Positions 1 through 7,403 of a DNA stretch of 10,603 nt are shown here, piece by piece. The notes under the pieces were generated by a model. It did no database searches. It saw only the letters and a list, made by a program, of their open reading frames with translations, and had not been told where the DNA came from. Source of the stretch: an uncultured Campylobacter sp. (GTDB lineage Bacteria; Campylobacterota; Campylobacteria; Campylobacterales; Campylobacteraceae); the NCBI RefSeq assembly GCF_938040115.1, contig NZ_CALHXD010000162.1, positions 1 through 10,603 on the forward strand, written 5' to 3'. Position 1 is the first letter of the stretch. Every line of letters starts with the position of its first letter. The position numbers and the translations under genes are program-made.

Positions 1-1359
1 CTTCCGGTGGCTACTGCGTTTGAAAACGAAGGACACATAAGCTCGACTAACCGCTCTGGCCAATGGAGAACAAAAGTCGTTGAGCCGCTTTACGAGAGTA
101 AGGCCGACCACGAGGTCATGTTCTTATTTGCTAAAAAATTCGGCTTTTACGACGAGTACGTAAAAGGCATGAAGATGGCGACCGTAAACAACGAGCCAAA
201 ACAAGTTAAAGACGACTTCGTATGGCCTGACGACGCTACAAACGAGATAGCTCGCATGGGTAAATCTATCGGCTACACCGGTAGAACGGCCGAGATGTTT
301 AGAAGACATCAGGCTAACTGGCAAAATTTCGACCCTGACACGCTAATGGGTATCGGCGGCGACGTAAAAGGCGAATACTACGGTAAGCCTTGGCCGGCAT
401 GGGACGAAAAACACCCTGGTACACCGATACTTTATGATATGAGCAAGTCTTACGCAGAGGGCGGTTGCGGATTTAGAAATCGTTTCGGCTTAGAGCATAA
501 CGGCGTTAGTCAGCTAGCTAGCGAGGATACGACTTTGGTAGGATCGGACGTAAAAGGCGGCTATCCGCAAATTACCAAAGAAAATATTGAAAAAGTCCTA
601 GGCATAACCTTAACCGAAGAAGAAAAAAGACTGATGGGGGCTACTTGGAGTACGGATCACAGCGGACTTATCCTAGAAAAATGCCGCGAAAAAGGCGTAG
701 TGCCGTTTGGTAACGCAAGGGCAAGAATGATCGTTTGGGAATTCCTAGATCCGATCCCTAAACACCGCGAGCCTATCCACTCTCCGCGCTGGGATTTGGT
801 ACAAAAATACCCGACTTTCGACGATCAGGCTAGAAACTTCCGCGTCGAGACGAAATATAAATCCGAGCAGCAAGCAAAAGACTGGAGCAAGGAATTCCCT
901 ATCGTATTTAGCACATTGCGCCTAGTAAACCTAAGCGGTGCTGGTATGATCGAGCGAACGAGCAAGTATCTAGCGGCGATCACGCCTGAGATGTTTGCTA
1001 ACGTCCACCCTGAGCTTGCGCTAAAATACGGTATCCAAGACCGCGATATGATGTGGATCCACTCTCCGCAAGGCACTAAGATCAAGGTTCGTTGCTATCA
1101 TACTCAGATGGTTACGCCGGATAGAATTTGTATGCCGTATAACTTTGCGGGCGTTATGCAAGGCGTGAGCCTAGAAGACCGCTATCCTGAGGGCACTAAG
1201 CCTTATACGATCGGCGAGAGCTTCAATACCGTAACAAACTACGGCTTTGACCCGGTTACTCAAATTTCGGAATTTAACGCCGGACTTTGCAGGATAGAAA
1301 AAGCTGACGGAGAGGGCTTTAACACCTTCTTCCACGAATACGGCGAAAATAGAGTCTAA
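1..1359 (+). CDS. fdhA: Formate dehydrogenase large (molybdopterin) subunit, C-terminal part
   Basis: This is the catalytic subunit of a periplasmic formate dehydrogenase, which oxidises formate to CO2 at a molybdo- or tungsto-bis-pterin centre and passes electrons to FdhB. The reading frame is open from base 1, so the gene is cut by the window edge. The GTG at base 7 is internal and not a real start. About 452 C-terminal residues are visible. They begin at FENEG, a segment typical of FdhA, and contain WRTKVVEP, KYPTFDD and GNARAR stretches that I recognise from the Campylobacter FdhA (Cj1511c) family. The last roughly 130 residues, from about YLAAITPEMF onward, form the C-terminal molybdopterin-dinucleotide-binding domain. 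The N-terminal Fe4S4 domain, the active-site Cys/Sec and the Tat signal lie upstream and cannot be seen. The stop codon overlaps the AAGGAG ribosome site of fdhB, so the two genes are co-transcribed. The family call is firm. The choice of formate over a related substrate rests on remembered similarity. Confidence 0.9.
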   Translation, partial: LPVATAFENEGHISSTNRSGQWRTKVVEPLYESKADHEVMFLFAKKFGFYDEYVKGMKMATVNNEPKQVKDDFVWPDDATNEIARMGKSIGYTGRTAEMFRRHQANWQNFDPDTLMGIGGDVKGEYYGKPWPAWDEKHPGTPILYDMSKSYAEGGCGFRNRFGLEHNGVSQLASEDTTLVGSDVKGGYPQITKENIEKVLGITLTEEEKRLMGATWSTDHSGLILEKCREKGVVPFGNARARMIVWEFLDPIPKHREPIHSPRWDLVQKYPTFDDQARNFRVETKYKSEQQAKDWSKEFPIVFSTLRLVNLSGAGMIERTSKYLAAITPEMFANVHPELALKYGIQDRDMMWIHSPQGTKIKVRCYHTQMVTPDRICMPYNFAGVMQGVSLEDRYPEGTKPYTIGESFNTVTNYGFDPVTQISEFNAGLCRIEKADGEGFNTFFHEYGENRV

Positions 1360-1369
1360 GGAGTAAGAG

Positions 1370-1930
1370 ATGGCAAGAATGAAATTTTTCGTAGATACCA
1401 ACAGATGTATCAGCTGCTTTGGATGCCAGGTTGCTTGCTCTTCGGCTCACGAGCTCCCGGTGGGGCTCTACCGCCGCAAGGTCATCACGCTAAACGACGG
1501 TATAGAGGGTAAGGAAGTATCGACCACAATAGCCTGCCAACACTGCACCGACGCTCCTTGCGAGCAGGTGTGCCCGGTTGATTGTTTTTACATCAGAGCC
1601 GACGGTATCGTGCTTCACGATAAAAACAAATGCATCGGTTGCGGATACTGCCTATATGCGTGTCCGTTCGGCGCGCCGCAGTTTCCTAGAGACGGGGCGT
1701 TTGGCATCAAAGGCGCTATGGATAAGTGCACAATGTGCGCCGGAGGCCCTGAGGAGACGAACTCTCACGAGGAGCTTCATATGTACGGGCAAAACCGCAT
1801 CTCAGAGGGCAAAGTCCCTATGTGTGCCGCCGTTTGCGCCACCAACGCGCTACTAGTAGGCGACGCCGCAGACGTGTCAAACGTATATCGCAAACGCGTT
1901 ATGCTAAGACAAGCGGGCGCTACTATCTAA
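1370..1930 (+). CDS. fdhB: Formate dehydrogenase iron-sulfur subunit
   Basis: This 186-residue ferredoxin-type subunit carries electrons from FdhA towards a membrane cytochrome b. Sixteen cysteines fall into four groups: C13/C16/C19/C23, C56/C59/C64/C68, C88/C91/C94/C98 and C120/C123/C152/C156. That is the number needed for four [4Fe-4S] clusters, as in the DmsB/FdhB/NrfC family. An extra C72 follows the second group. No signal peptide is visible, which fits export as a complex with a Tat-targeted FdhA. The start is an ATG 10 bases after the fdhA stop, with AAGGAG (1358-1363) at a good distance. The gene is followed at once by a strong terminator (1934-1967), so no fdhC is transcribed with it, unlike the usual fdhABC order. 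The family is certain. The formate assignment depends on the neighbouring fdhA. Confidence 0.92.
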   Translation: MARMKFFVDTNRCISCFGCQVACSSAHELPVGLYRRKVITLNDGIEGKEVSTTIACQHCTDAPCEQVCPVDCFYIRADGIVLHDKNKCIGCGYCLYACPFGAPQFPRDGAFGIKGAMDKCTMCAGGPEETNSHEELHMYGQNRISEGKVPMCAAVCATNALLVGDAADVSNVYRKRVMLRQAGATI

Positions 1931-1933
1931 CTC

Positions 1934-1967
1934 AAATTCGGGGGCGACTCGCTCCCGAATTTTCTTT
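1934..1967 (+). terminator. Intrinsic terminator closing the fdhAB operon
   Basis: A 12-bp stem (AAATTCGGGGGC at 1934-1945 with GCTCCCGAATTT at 1951-1962) contains one G-U pair and a 5-base loop (GACTC). The 3' arm runs into a T-rich tract up to 1967. It starts 4 bases after the fdhB stop. The A-rich 5' side could also make it work in the reverse direction, but no opposing gene is seen. Confidence 0.9.
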
Positions 1968-2037
1968 CAAATTTTACCTCTTAAATTTACCCAAATTTCA
2001 AAGTCAGATCAATCTAATAATCAAAAAATATAGCTTG

Positions 2038-2060
2038 TTGATAAGATTGATACTTGATAG
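2038..2060 (+). promoter_or_regulatory. Candidate Fur-type operator (three TTGATA repeats)
   Basis: TTGATA occurs at 2038-2043, 2047-2052 and 2054-2059, just upstream of the likely promoter of the iron permease gene. Fur sites are built from repeated GATAAT-like hexamers, and the homologous C. jejuni locus is known to be iron- and Fur-controlled. The repeats do not form a classic 19-bp palindrome, so the call is an inference from position plus partial motif match. An outer inverted repeat, ATCAATCT (2008-2015) with AGATTGAT (2044-2051), overlaps it. Confidence 0.35.
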
Positions 2061-2089
2061 CCGTTTTTATTTTCGCTAAAGTTTTGAAA

Positions 2090-2098
2090 TGGTAAAAT
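2090..2098 (+). promoter_or_regulatory. Candidate sigma-70 promoter, extended -10, of the iron-uptake operon
   Basis: TGGTAAAAT matches an extended -10 element (TG-N-TAAAAT). It is preceded by a T-rich stretch at about 2063-2074 in place of a -35 box, as is usual in Campylobacter. A start of transcription near 2105 would give a leader of about 27 bases, with a CGGAG ribosome site at 2121-2125 before the ATG at 2132. No experimental start is available, and other AT-rich hexamers in the region are possible. Confidence 0.5.
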
Positions 2099-2131
2099 GG
2101 CTGCGTAAAACATATTTTATCGGAGTTTTTT

Positions 2132-4096
2132 ATGAGCAAATTTTTAAAATTTATACTCGCGCTTTTTATCCCTTTTATGCTAAATGCAGCCGATACCGAC
2201 TACGGCCCTGAGATACAGAGCATAAAAGATTCGTTCGTAAGCATTATGCAGCAGTATAAAGAGGGCAAGATCGACGAGGCAAAAACCGCCACGCAAAATG
2301 CGTATTTTGGGCATTTCGAAAACATCGAAGCGGCGATCAGGGTAAATTTGGGGCAGAAAAAAGCCTACTCGATGGAGTCTAAATTCGGCAAAATCCGCAA
2401 AGCCATCATCGCTAAAAAATCCGTAGAAGAGATACAAGCGATAATGGACGAGCTAAACAAAGAGATGGATGAGGTTTTGCCTGTCATAAACACCGGTCAC
2501 AAGCTAGTTGGCGAGTACTCCGATCCTAAAAACGCGGACGCCGCACAGACCGCTAAGGCTACTGAGGCTAGCCAAACTACGGCACAGCCCGCAAGTAGCG
2601 CCGCTATCGAACCGCACTGGCAGGTGGTTTATAACGACATAAAAACAGCCCTTAGCGCTGCCGCAGCAGCCTACGAAAAGGGCGACAAAGACGCCGCAAA
2701 GCAGCAGATAAGCAATAAAGCCAAATTTGAGCTTTACCGCAACACGAAGCTGGAAGAGGCCATTCGTAGATTTATAAACGGCGGTCAGAGTATCGACGGC
2801 GATATCCAAAAGCGAATGGGCTCGGCGATAATCGCGATAAACAACGATGTAGCCGCCGACGTACTAAAGTCAAATTTGAACGAGCTTGACGCGCTGATAT
2901 ACGAAAACGTAGCCAAGCTGCCTATAGAGTCTGGTTCGCTAGCTACTAACGTGGTTTTACCTGATAACGCCGAGGATGACGCGGCTACTGATTTTGCGCC
3001 CGTCGTTGCTAACATAAAGGCAAAAATCGCAGACTCGATCAAACTTTACGCCGCAAAAGACGTAGATAAAGCTATGAGCGATGCGCAGGATATTTACTTC
3101 GACGAGTTCGAAGGTAGCGGCATGGAAAACAAAGTAGGCGCGATAGACGTAGGCCTAAAAACTAAGATAGAAGGAAATTTCGGCGAAGTAGTCGCACTGA
3201 TGAAGGCGGGTGTGAGCGTCGAGAGACTCCAGCAAGCAGCCGATAATCTGGGCGCAAATTTAGACGCCGCGCTAGAAAAAACAAGCGGCAGCAGCTCCCC
3301 TTGGGCGCTATTTGTTTACGCGCTTACTATCATACTTCGCGAGGGATTTGAGGCGCTCATCATCGTAGCGGCCGTCGTGGCGTATCTACTAAAAACCGGC
3401 AACGAAAAGCGCATGAGTATCGTTTACAGCTCGCTTGCCGTAGCGGTCGTGTTAAGCTTTGTTATGGCGTGGATTATGAATTTGATTTTTGCCGGCGCTG
3501 CAGGTCAAAAAAGAGAGGTGATGGAGGGCGCGGTGATGCTTATTGCCGTAGGACTGCTCTTTTACGTCGGTTTTTGGTTGCTCTCAAACGCAGGCGCAAA
3601 AAAATGGAGCAAATATATCCAAAGCCACGTCAGCGAGTCGATATCTGCAGGATCTGCTAAGGCGCTTTGGTGGACGGTGTTTTTAGCTGTTTTTAGAGAG
3701 GGTGCGGAGACCGTGCTTTTCTATCAGGCGCTGATTTTTGACGCTAAAGATAGCGCGGGCTACTCGATGATCGCGCTGGGATTTATAGTGGGGCTAGTCA
3801 TCTTGCTCGTCACTTACTACGTGTTTAAAATTTTTGCTATAAAAATCCCGATCAAGCCGTTTTTCTTGTTCACTTCGGCGATCATTTTTTATATGTCGAT
3901 CGTGTTTGTGGGCAAGGGGCTTATGGAGTTTGTCGAGGGTAAAATTTTCGTTCCGACCAAGATCGAAGGCTTCCCAACTATCGAGTGGCTGGGTATTTAT
4001 CCGTATTACGAGAGCTTAGTACCGCAGACTATCATGGTAGCGGCGCTAATCATCGGCGTGATCATAATGAAAAAAAAGCAAGCCAAAGAGGCTTAA
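2132..4096 (+). CDS. FTR1-family iron permease with large periplasmic N-terminal domain (Cj1658-like)
   Basis: This 654-residue protein is predicted to move iron across the inner membrane as the permease of the P19 system. Residues 1-20 form a signal peptide (hydrophobic FILALFIPFML, likely cut near LNA-A). Residues about 25-385 are periplasmic and helical, with three related repeats (about 28-116, 163-260 and 288-381). An Ala/Thr/Ser/Pro-rich linker lies at 134-160. The C-terminal part has about seven membrane segments (near 391-420, 430-455, 463-487, 513-536, 543-568, 577-600 and 628-648). It carries the two FTR1 signatures, REGFE at 403-407 and REGAE at 522-526, whose glutamates bind iron in this family. 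In yeast FTR1 and E. coli EfeU, partner proteins oxidise ferrous iron first. No such ferroxidase gene is seen here, and P19 follows instead. It is the first gene of the operon, behind the candidate Fur site. The permease call is firm. The role of the repeat domain is inferred. Confidence 0.93.
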   Translation: MSKFLKFILALFIPFMLNAADTDYGPEIQSIKDSFVSIMQQYKEGKIDEAKTATQNAYFGHFENIEAAIRVNLGQKKAYSMESKFGKIRKAIIAKKSVEEIQAIMDELNKEMDEVLPVINTGHKLVGEYSDPKNADAAQTAKATEASQTTAQPASSAAIEPHWQVVYNDIKTALSAAAAAYEKGDKDAAKQQISNKAKFELYRNTKLEEAIRRFINGGQSIDGDIQKRMGSAIIAINNDVAADVLKSNLNELDALIYENVAKLPIESGSLATNVVLPDNAEDDAATDFAPVVANIKAKIADSIKLYAAKDVDKAMSDAQDIYFDEFEGSGMENKVGAIDVGLKTKIEGNFGEVVALMKAGVSVERLQQAADNLGANLDAALEKTSGSSSPWALFVYALTIILREGFEALIIVAAVVAYLLKTGNEKRMSIVYSSLAVAVVLSFVMAWIMNLIFAGAAGQKREVMEGAVMLIAVGLLFYVGFWLLSNAGAKKWSKYIQSHVSESISAGSAKALWWTVFLAVFREGAETVLFYQALIFDAKDSAGYSMIALGFIVGLVILLVTYYVFKIFAIKIPIKPFFLFTSAIIFYMSIVFVGKGLMEFVEGKIFVPTKIEGFPTIEWLGIYPYYESLVPQTIMVAALIIGVIIMKKKQAKEA

Positions 4097-4109
4097 ATTT
4101 GACGTTTCT

Positions 4110-4134
4110 AGCTTTCGCGGGTTGCCGCGAAGCT
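4110..4134 (+). terminator. Intercistronic hairpin between the permease gene and p19
   Basis: AGCTTTCGCGG (4110-4120) pairs with CCGCGAAGCT (4125-4134) around a GTTG loop, with one bulged T. The following bases (TAAAATAAATTT) are a poor T-tract on the + strand. It is therefore more likely an attenuator or an mRNA-processing and stability hairpin than a full stop. It lies 13 bases after the permease stop and 37 bases before p19. Confidence 0.5.
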
Positions 4135-4170
4135 TAAAATAAATTTACAAACTAATCTAAAGGAGAAAAC

Positions 4171-4692
4171 ATGAACAAATTTGTTAAAACAGCTTTGGCA
4201 TTTAGCCTTGCTGCTTCAGTAGCCTTAGCAGGCGAGTTTCCTATCGGCGATCCGGTAGAGATCAACGGTATGGAGATAGCTGCGGTTTATCTAGAGCCGA
4301 TCGACATGGAGCCAAAGGGTATCGACCTAGCTCCTAGTAAAGCAGACATCCACCTAGAGGCCGACATCCACGCTATCGAGGGAAATAAAAACGGCTTTGC
4401 AGCCGGTGAGTGGATCCCTTATCTAAAAGTTAATTACGAGCTAAAAAACCTAGATAACGGCAAAGTTAAAAAAGGTACGTTTATGCCTATGGTCGCTCAA
4501 GACGGCCCTCACTACGGCGCTAACCTAAAAATGGATGCCGGCGTGGGCAACTACGAGCTAAAATTTCATATAGAAAATCCTGAAAAACAAGGCTTCGGTC
4601 GCCATGCGGACAAAGAAACGGGCGTAGGTAAATGGTTTGAGCCGTTCACCACGACTTATAAATTCCAATACACAGGCGCGCCTGCTAAATAG
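4171..4692 (+). CDS. p19: Periplasmic iron-transport protein P19 (FtrA/FetP/Tp34 family)
   Basis: This 173-residue periplasmic protein of the P19 family works with FTR1-type permeases in iron uptake in Campylobacter. Homologues are FetP in E. coli, FtrA in Brucella and Bordetella, and Tp34 in Treponema. A clear signal peptide covers residues 1-20, with cleavage at ALA-GE, leaving about 153 mature residues. Metal-site residues known from the C. jejuni P19 structure, mapped by memory, appear to be present: H61 and E63 (in DIHLEADIH), M107, H114 (in MPMVAQDGPHYG) and H145 (in GFGRHADKETG). The loop before GVGNYEL seems about six residues shorter than in C. jejuni as I recall it. The ATG is preceded by a strong AAAGGAG site, and hairpins flank the gene on both sides, which suggests a higher protein level than its neighbours. 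The identification is secure. Confidence 0.96.
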   Translation: MNKFVKTALAFSLAASVALAGEFPIGDPVEINGMEIAAVYLEPIDMEPKGIDLAPSKADIHLEADIHAIEGNKNGFAAGEWIPYLKVNYELKNLDNGKVKKGTFMPMVAQDGPHYGANLKMDAGVGNYELKFHIENPEKQGFGRHADKETGVGKWFEPFTTTYKFQYTGAPAK

Positions 4693-4699
4693 TTCGGGC

Positions 4700-4731
4700 T
4701 TAGAGCGGCTAAGTCCGCTCTAAATTTTATT
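4700..4731 (+). terminator. Terminator-like hairpin after p19 inside the operon
   Basis: A perfect 9-bp stem, TTAGAGCGG (4700-4708) with CCGCTCTAA (4715-4723), has a 6-base loop and is followed by ATTTTATT. It looks like an intrinsic terminator of moderate strength. The downstream genes have no clear promoter of their own in the 35 bases left, so partial read-through is likely. That would give more p19 transcript than transporter transcript. Confidence 0.7.
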
Positions 4732-4758
4732 CAAAATTCTCAAATTTTAGGGCTGATC

Positions 4759-6126
4759 ATGTCTATATATTTCGTCCAAGTTATCTCATCGTTACTAGGA
4801 TTTGTCTTTTTTGCAGCGTTAAACAACGACAAAAAGAGCCTAAAGGCGCTGTTTTTACCCTCGGTTTTGGGTATCGCAGTGGGCATAGTCGTTTTTAAGA
4901 TCGCTAGACTCACGCTTCACGACGCCGGGGTGAAAATGGTGTTTGACGCGGCTACTTTGGTGTTTTTGCTAGTTAGCGCGCTTTGGATTTTTATCAAATT
5001 TAATCCTGCAAAGATGATAACGTTTTTCGCTCTCGGTGCGGGCTACGGCCTAACCTACGCTCACGCGGGCGCGAATTTTCCGGTATTTGCCGGCGAGCTA
5101 CTCGATACGCAGTCTATCATCAGCCTATTTTTGATGATATTTGCGTTTTTGCTTTTGCTGATTTTGTTTTTCGTAGTTTCAAATTTAAAAGAGTGTCTCT
5201 GCAAGCACGTCTTATGGACGTTTTCGCTTCTTTCGCTTGCGGTTTTGATAGTGCAGGCTATTTCAAACACGGGGCTTGAGTTTATGCGAGCGGGCATGAT
5301 ACCTACGTATCCGTGGGCGCTCTCGCTCGTGGCTAAGGGCATTTATTATACGACGTTTGCGCAGTATTTTTTCATCTTTTTAGTTTTGGTTTTGGCGGTT
5401 ATAAATTTCAAAAAACGCCCGGCTCCGCTCGTAAAATCAGTCGTGGGCTCGAACAAATTTAGATTTAACAACGCGGCTAGAAATTTCATGGCGGCAAACT
5501 CCAAAAGCAGCATAACTATCGTCGTCACGGCCCTTATTTTCGGGCTTTACTACGACCTGCACGCGTCTAAGCCGCCTGAGATCTCAGACCCTATCATTGT
5601 TGAGCCCGTAAATAACGAGTTTAAATTTGACGTGGCAGAGCTAGCCGACAACGAACTTCACCGCTACGCCTACATAAACGACGAGGGCAGGGAGATAAGG
5701 TTTTTCCTCTTAAACCGCTTCGCCGACCGCGCTTCGCCGACCATCGTCTTTGACGCATGCGCGATATGTGGCGATATGGGTTATATCAAAAAGGATACCG
5801 ATCTCATCTGCATCTCGTGCAATGTACGCATTTTCTTGCCATCAGTTGGCAAAGAGGGCGGCTGCAACCCGATACCTATGCCTTTTGAATTTGACGGCAA
5901 ATTCGTAACCGTAACGCTTGATACCATCCAAAGCGGTGCAAACTACTTCTCAAAAGTCGTCGAAAAAATGGTGCTAGATCCGGTAAGCCGCAAAAAAGTA
6001 AGCAACATCGGCTCGAAATCTTATTTATACTACAACAGGACGTATTTCTTTGAAAACGAAAAAACTCAGGCGGAATTTGAAGCCAACCCTGAAAAATACG
6101 TCGATATAAACGGGACTTTAAAATGA
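4759..6126 (+). CDS. DUF2318 membrane protein with periplasmic Cys-rich domain and YHS-like tail (Cj1660-like)
   Basis: This 455-residue inner-membrane protein belongs to the P19-associated DUF2318 type (Cj1660 in C. jejuni). About eight hydrophobic segments span residues 5-267 (near 5-25, 31-50, 60-81, 85-101, 117-142, 150-170, 184-216 and 250-267). The remainder, about 268-455, is soluble and by topology probably periplasmic. It contains C334-x2-C337, C351-x2-C354 and C369 (ACAICGDMGY, ICISCNVR, GGCNP), the DUF2318 pattern proposed to bind a metal or Fe-S centre. At about 404-448 there is a YHS-like segment (LDPVSRKKV, then YFFENEKTQAEF and NPEKYVD) without any cysteine. It could be a redox or metal-handling partner of P19 and FTR1, but the reaction is not known. 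Start: ATG with AGGGCTGATC just upstream. The stop overlaps the next gene's ATG (ATGA), so the two are coupled. The family is firm and the function open. Confidence 0.85.
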   Translation: MSIYFVQVISSLLGFVFFAALNNDKKSLKALFLPSVLGIAVGIVVFKIARLTLHDAGVKMVFDAATLVFLLVSALWIFIKFNPAKMITFFALGAGYGLTYAHAGANFPVFAGELLDTQSIISLFLMIFAFLLLLILFFVVSNLKECLCKHVLWTFSLLSLAVLIVQAISNTGLEFMRAGMIPTYPWALSLVAKGIYYTTFAQYFFIFLVLVLAVINFKKRPAPLVKSVVGSNKFRFNNAARNFMAANSKSSITIVVTALIFGLYYDLHASKPPEISDPIIVEPVNNEFKFDVAELADNELHRYAYINDEGREIRFFLLNRFADRASPTIVFDACAICGDMGYIKKDTDLICISCNVRIFLPSVGKEGGCNPIPMPFEFDGKFVTVTLDTIQSGANYFSKVVEKMVLDPVSRKKVSNIGSKSYLYYNRTYFFENEKTQAEFEANPEKYVDINGTLK

Positions 6127-7403
6127 AAAATATGCAACTAAGGCTTATAAAAAGCTCGATCACCGGCTCAAAGGTGCAAAAAGGTATGGCCTTTATCACC
6201 ATACTTTTGGCGACGGTTTTGATCGCTTGTATGCTAAATATCACGCTAAAAATCGGCGATCAGATCGCTAGTGAGCTGCGAGGCTACGGCTCAAACATCG
6301 TCGTCTTGCCAAAGGGCGAAGCGCTAGCTATCGAGATCGAGGGTAAAAACTTCACCCCACTAAAATCTCAAAACTACCTAAACGAAGAGGATTTGCATAA
6401 GGTAAAGGAAATTTTTTGGCGAAATAACATCGTGGCGTTTGCGCCGTTTTTAAACGGCGAGGTAAAGGACGCTAACGGCGAGAAATACCAAATCACGGGC
6501 ACTTGGTTTGATAAATTTGCAAACGTGGCCGACGAGCCGGAGTTTAAAACGGGCGTAAAAACGTTATTTGGCTTTTGGGCGGTTGAGGGCAAATGGATAG
6601 AGGACGACGATACGCAAAACGTGCTCGTAGGCGAAAATTTAGCCGCGAAGCGAAATTTGAGCGTTGGCGGCGAGCTAAATTTAAACGGACGTAACGTAAA
6701 AATCGCAGGCGTGCTAAAAGGAGCCGGCGAAGAGAGCTATAAGATCGTAACCTCGCTAAAGCTAGCTCAGGAGCTCCTAAATAAGCCCGGACAGTACTCA
6801 AAAGCCGAGGTTTCGGCGATGACGATCCCGGAAAACGACCTCTCCGTAAAAGCTAGGCGAAATTTAGACAACCTAGATAGCGCCGAATACGATATGTGGT
6901 ACTGCTCGGCCTATGTTAGCTCCATAGCCTATCAGATCGAGGAGAACTACGCGGGCGTCGCGGCAAAAGCGATGATGCAGGTAAGCGACGCTGAGAGTAA
7001 TATCGTAAAAAAAATCCAAAGCCTAATGGGTATCGTTAGTGTTATCGCGCTTGCGGTCTCCTCTATCGGCATTACATCGCTGATGACTAGCGAAATTTAC
7101 AGGCGTAAAAAAGAGATCGGCCTGCTAAAAGCCATAGGCGCGAGCAACTTTGAAATTTACGCTCTTTTTGCGAGCGAAAGCCTAGTCGTGGCGTTTTTCG
7201 CGGGCATTTTGGGAGCGTTTTTGGGTTACGCGCTAAGCTACATAATCGCTTACAGTATCTTTGGTTACGGCATCGGCATAGCGTGGATCGTGCTTCCGCT
7301 TAGTATCGCTTTTGCGCTTCTTATCTCGATCGCGGGCTCGCTCGTGCCGATGAGAAGCGTCGTTAAACTCTTGCCTGCGGAGGTGCTATATGATCGCAAA
7401 TAA
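6123..7403 (+). CDS. FtsX/MacB-type ABC transporter permease (first of pair, Cj1661-like)
   Basis: This 426-residue permease has the MacB/FtsX plan. There is one membrane segment at about 21-43, a large periplasmic domain at 45-298, and three more segments at about 301-322, 353-377 and 384-409. The cytoplasmic stretch between segments 2 and 3 carries RRKKEIGLLKAIGAS (about 328-342), the coupling element that contacts the ATPase in this family. The periplasmic part has a GYGSNIVVLP motif near residue 54, shared with the next gene, and a single cysteine, C261, in WYCSAYVSS. Proteins of this family act as mechanotransmitters or exporters, not solute importers. Its task in the P19 locus is not settled. 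The start overlaps the upstream stop by 4 bases, and its end overlaps the next start by 14 bases. Confidence 0.85.
   Translation: MKNMQLRLIKSSITGSKVQKGMAFITILLATVLIACMLNITLKIGDQIASELRGYGSNIVVLPKGEALAIEIEGKNFTPLKSQNYLNEEDLHKVKEIFWRNNIVAFAPFLNGEVKDANGEKYQITGTWFDKFANVADEPEFKTGVKTLFGFWAVEGKWIEDDDTQNVLVGENLAAKRNLSVGGELNLNGRNVKIAGVLKGAGEESYKIVTSLKLAQELLNKPGQYSKAEVSAMTIPENDLSVKARRNLDNLDSAEYDMWYCSAYVSSIAYQIEENYAGVAAKAMMQVSDAESNIVKKIQSLMGIVSVIALAVSSIGITSLMTSEIYRRKKEIGLLKAIGASNFEIYALFASESLVVAFFAGILGAFLGYALSYIIAYSIFGYGIGIAWIVLPLSIAFALLISIAGSLVPMRSVVKLLPAEVLYDRK

Noticed and set aside
1822..2079. Plus-strand frame of 85 codons running from inside fdhB through the terminator into the intergenic region.
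   Set aside because: It starts within fdhB in another frame, crosses a strong terminator and encodes an Arg-rich then low-complexity sequence.
4135..4140. TAAAAT just before p19 as a separate p19 promoter.
   Set aside because: It lacks the extended -10 TG, overlaps the foot of the hairpin and has no T-rich upstream element. An intercistronic processing site fits better, though a weak promoter cannot be excluded.
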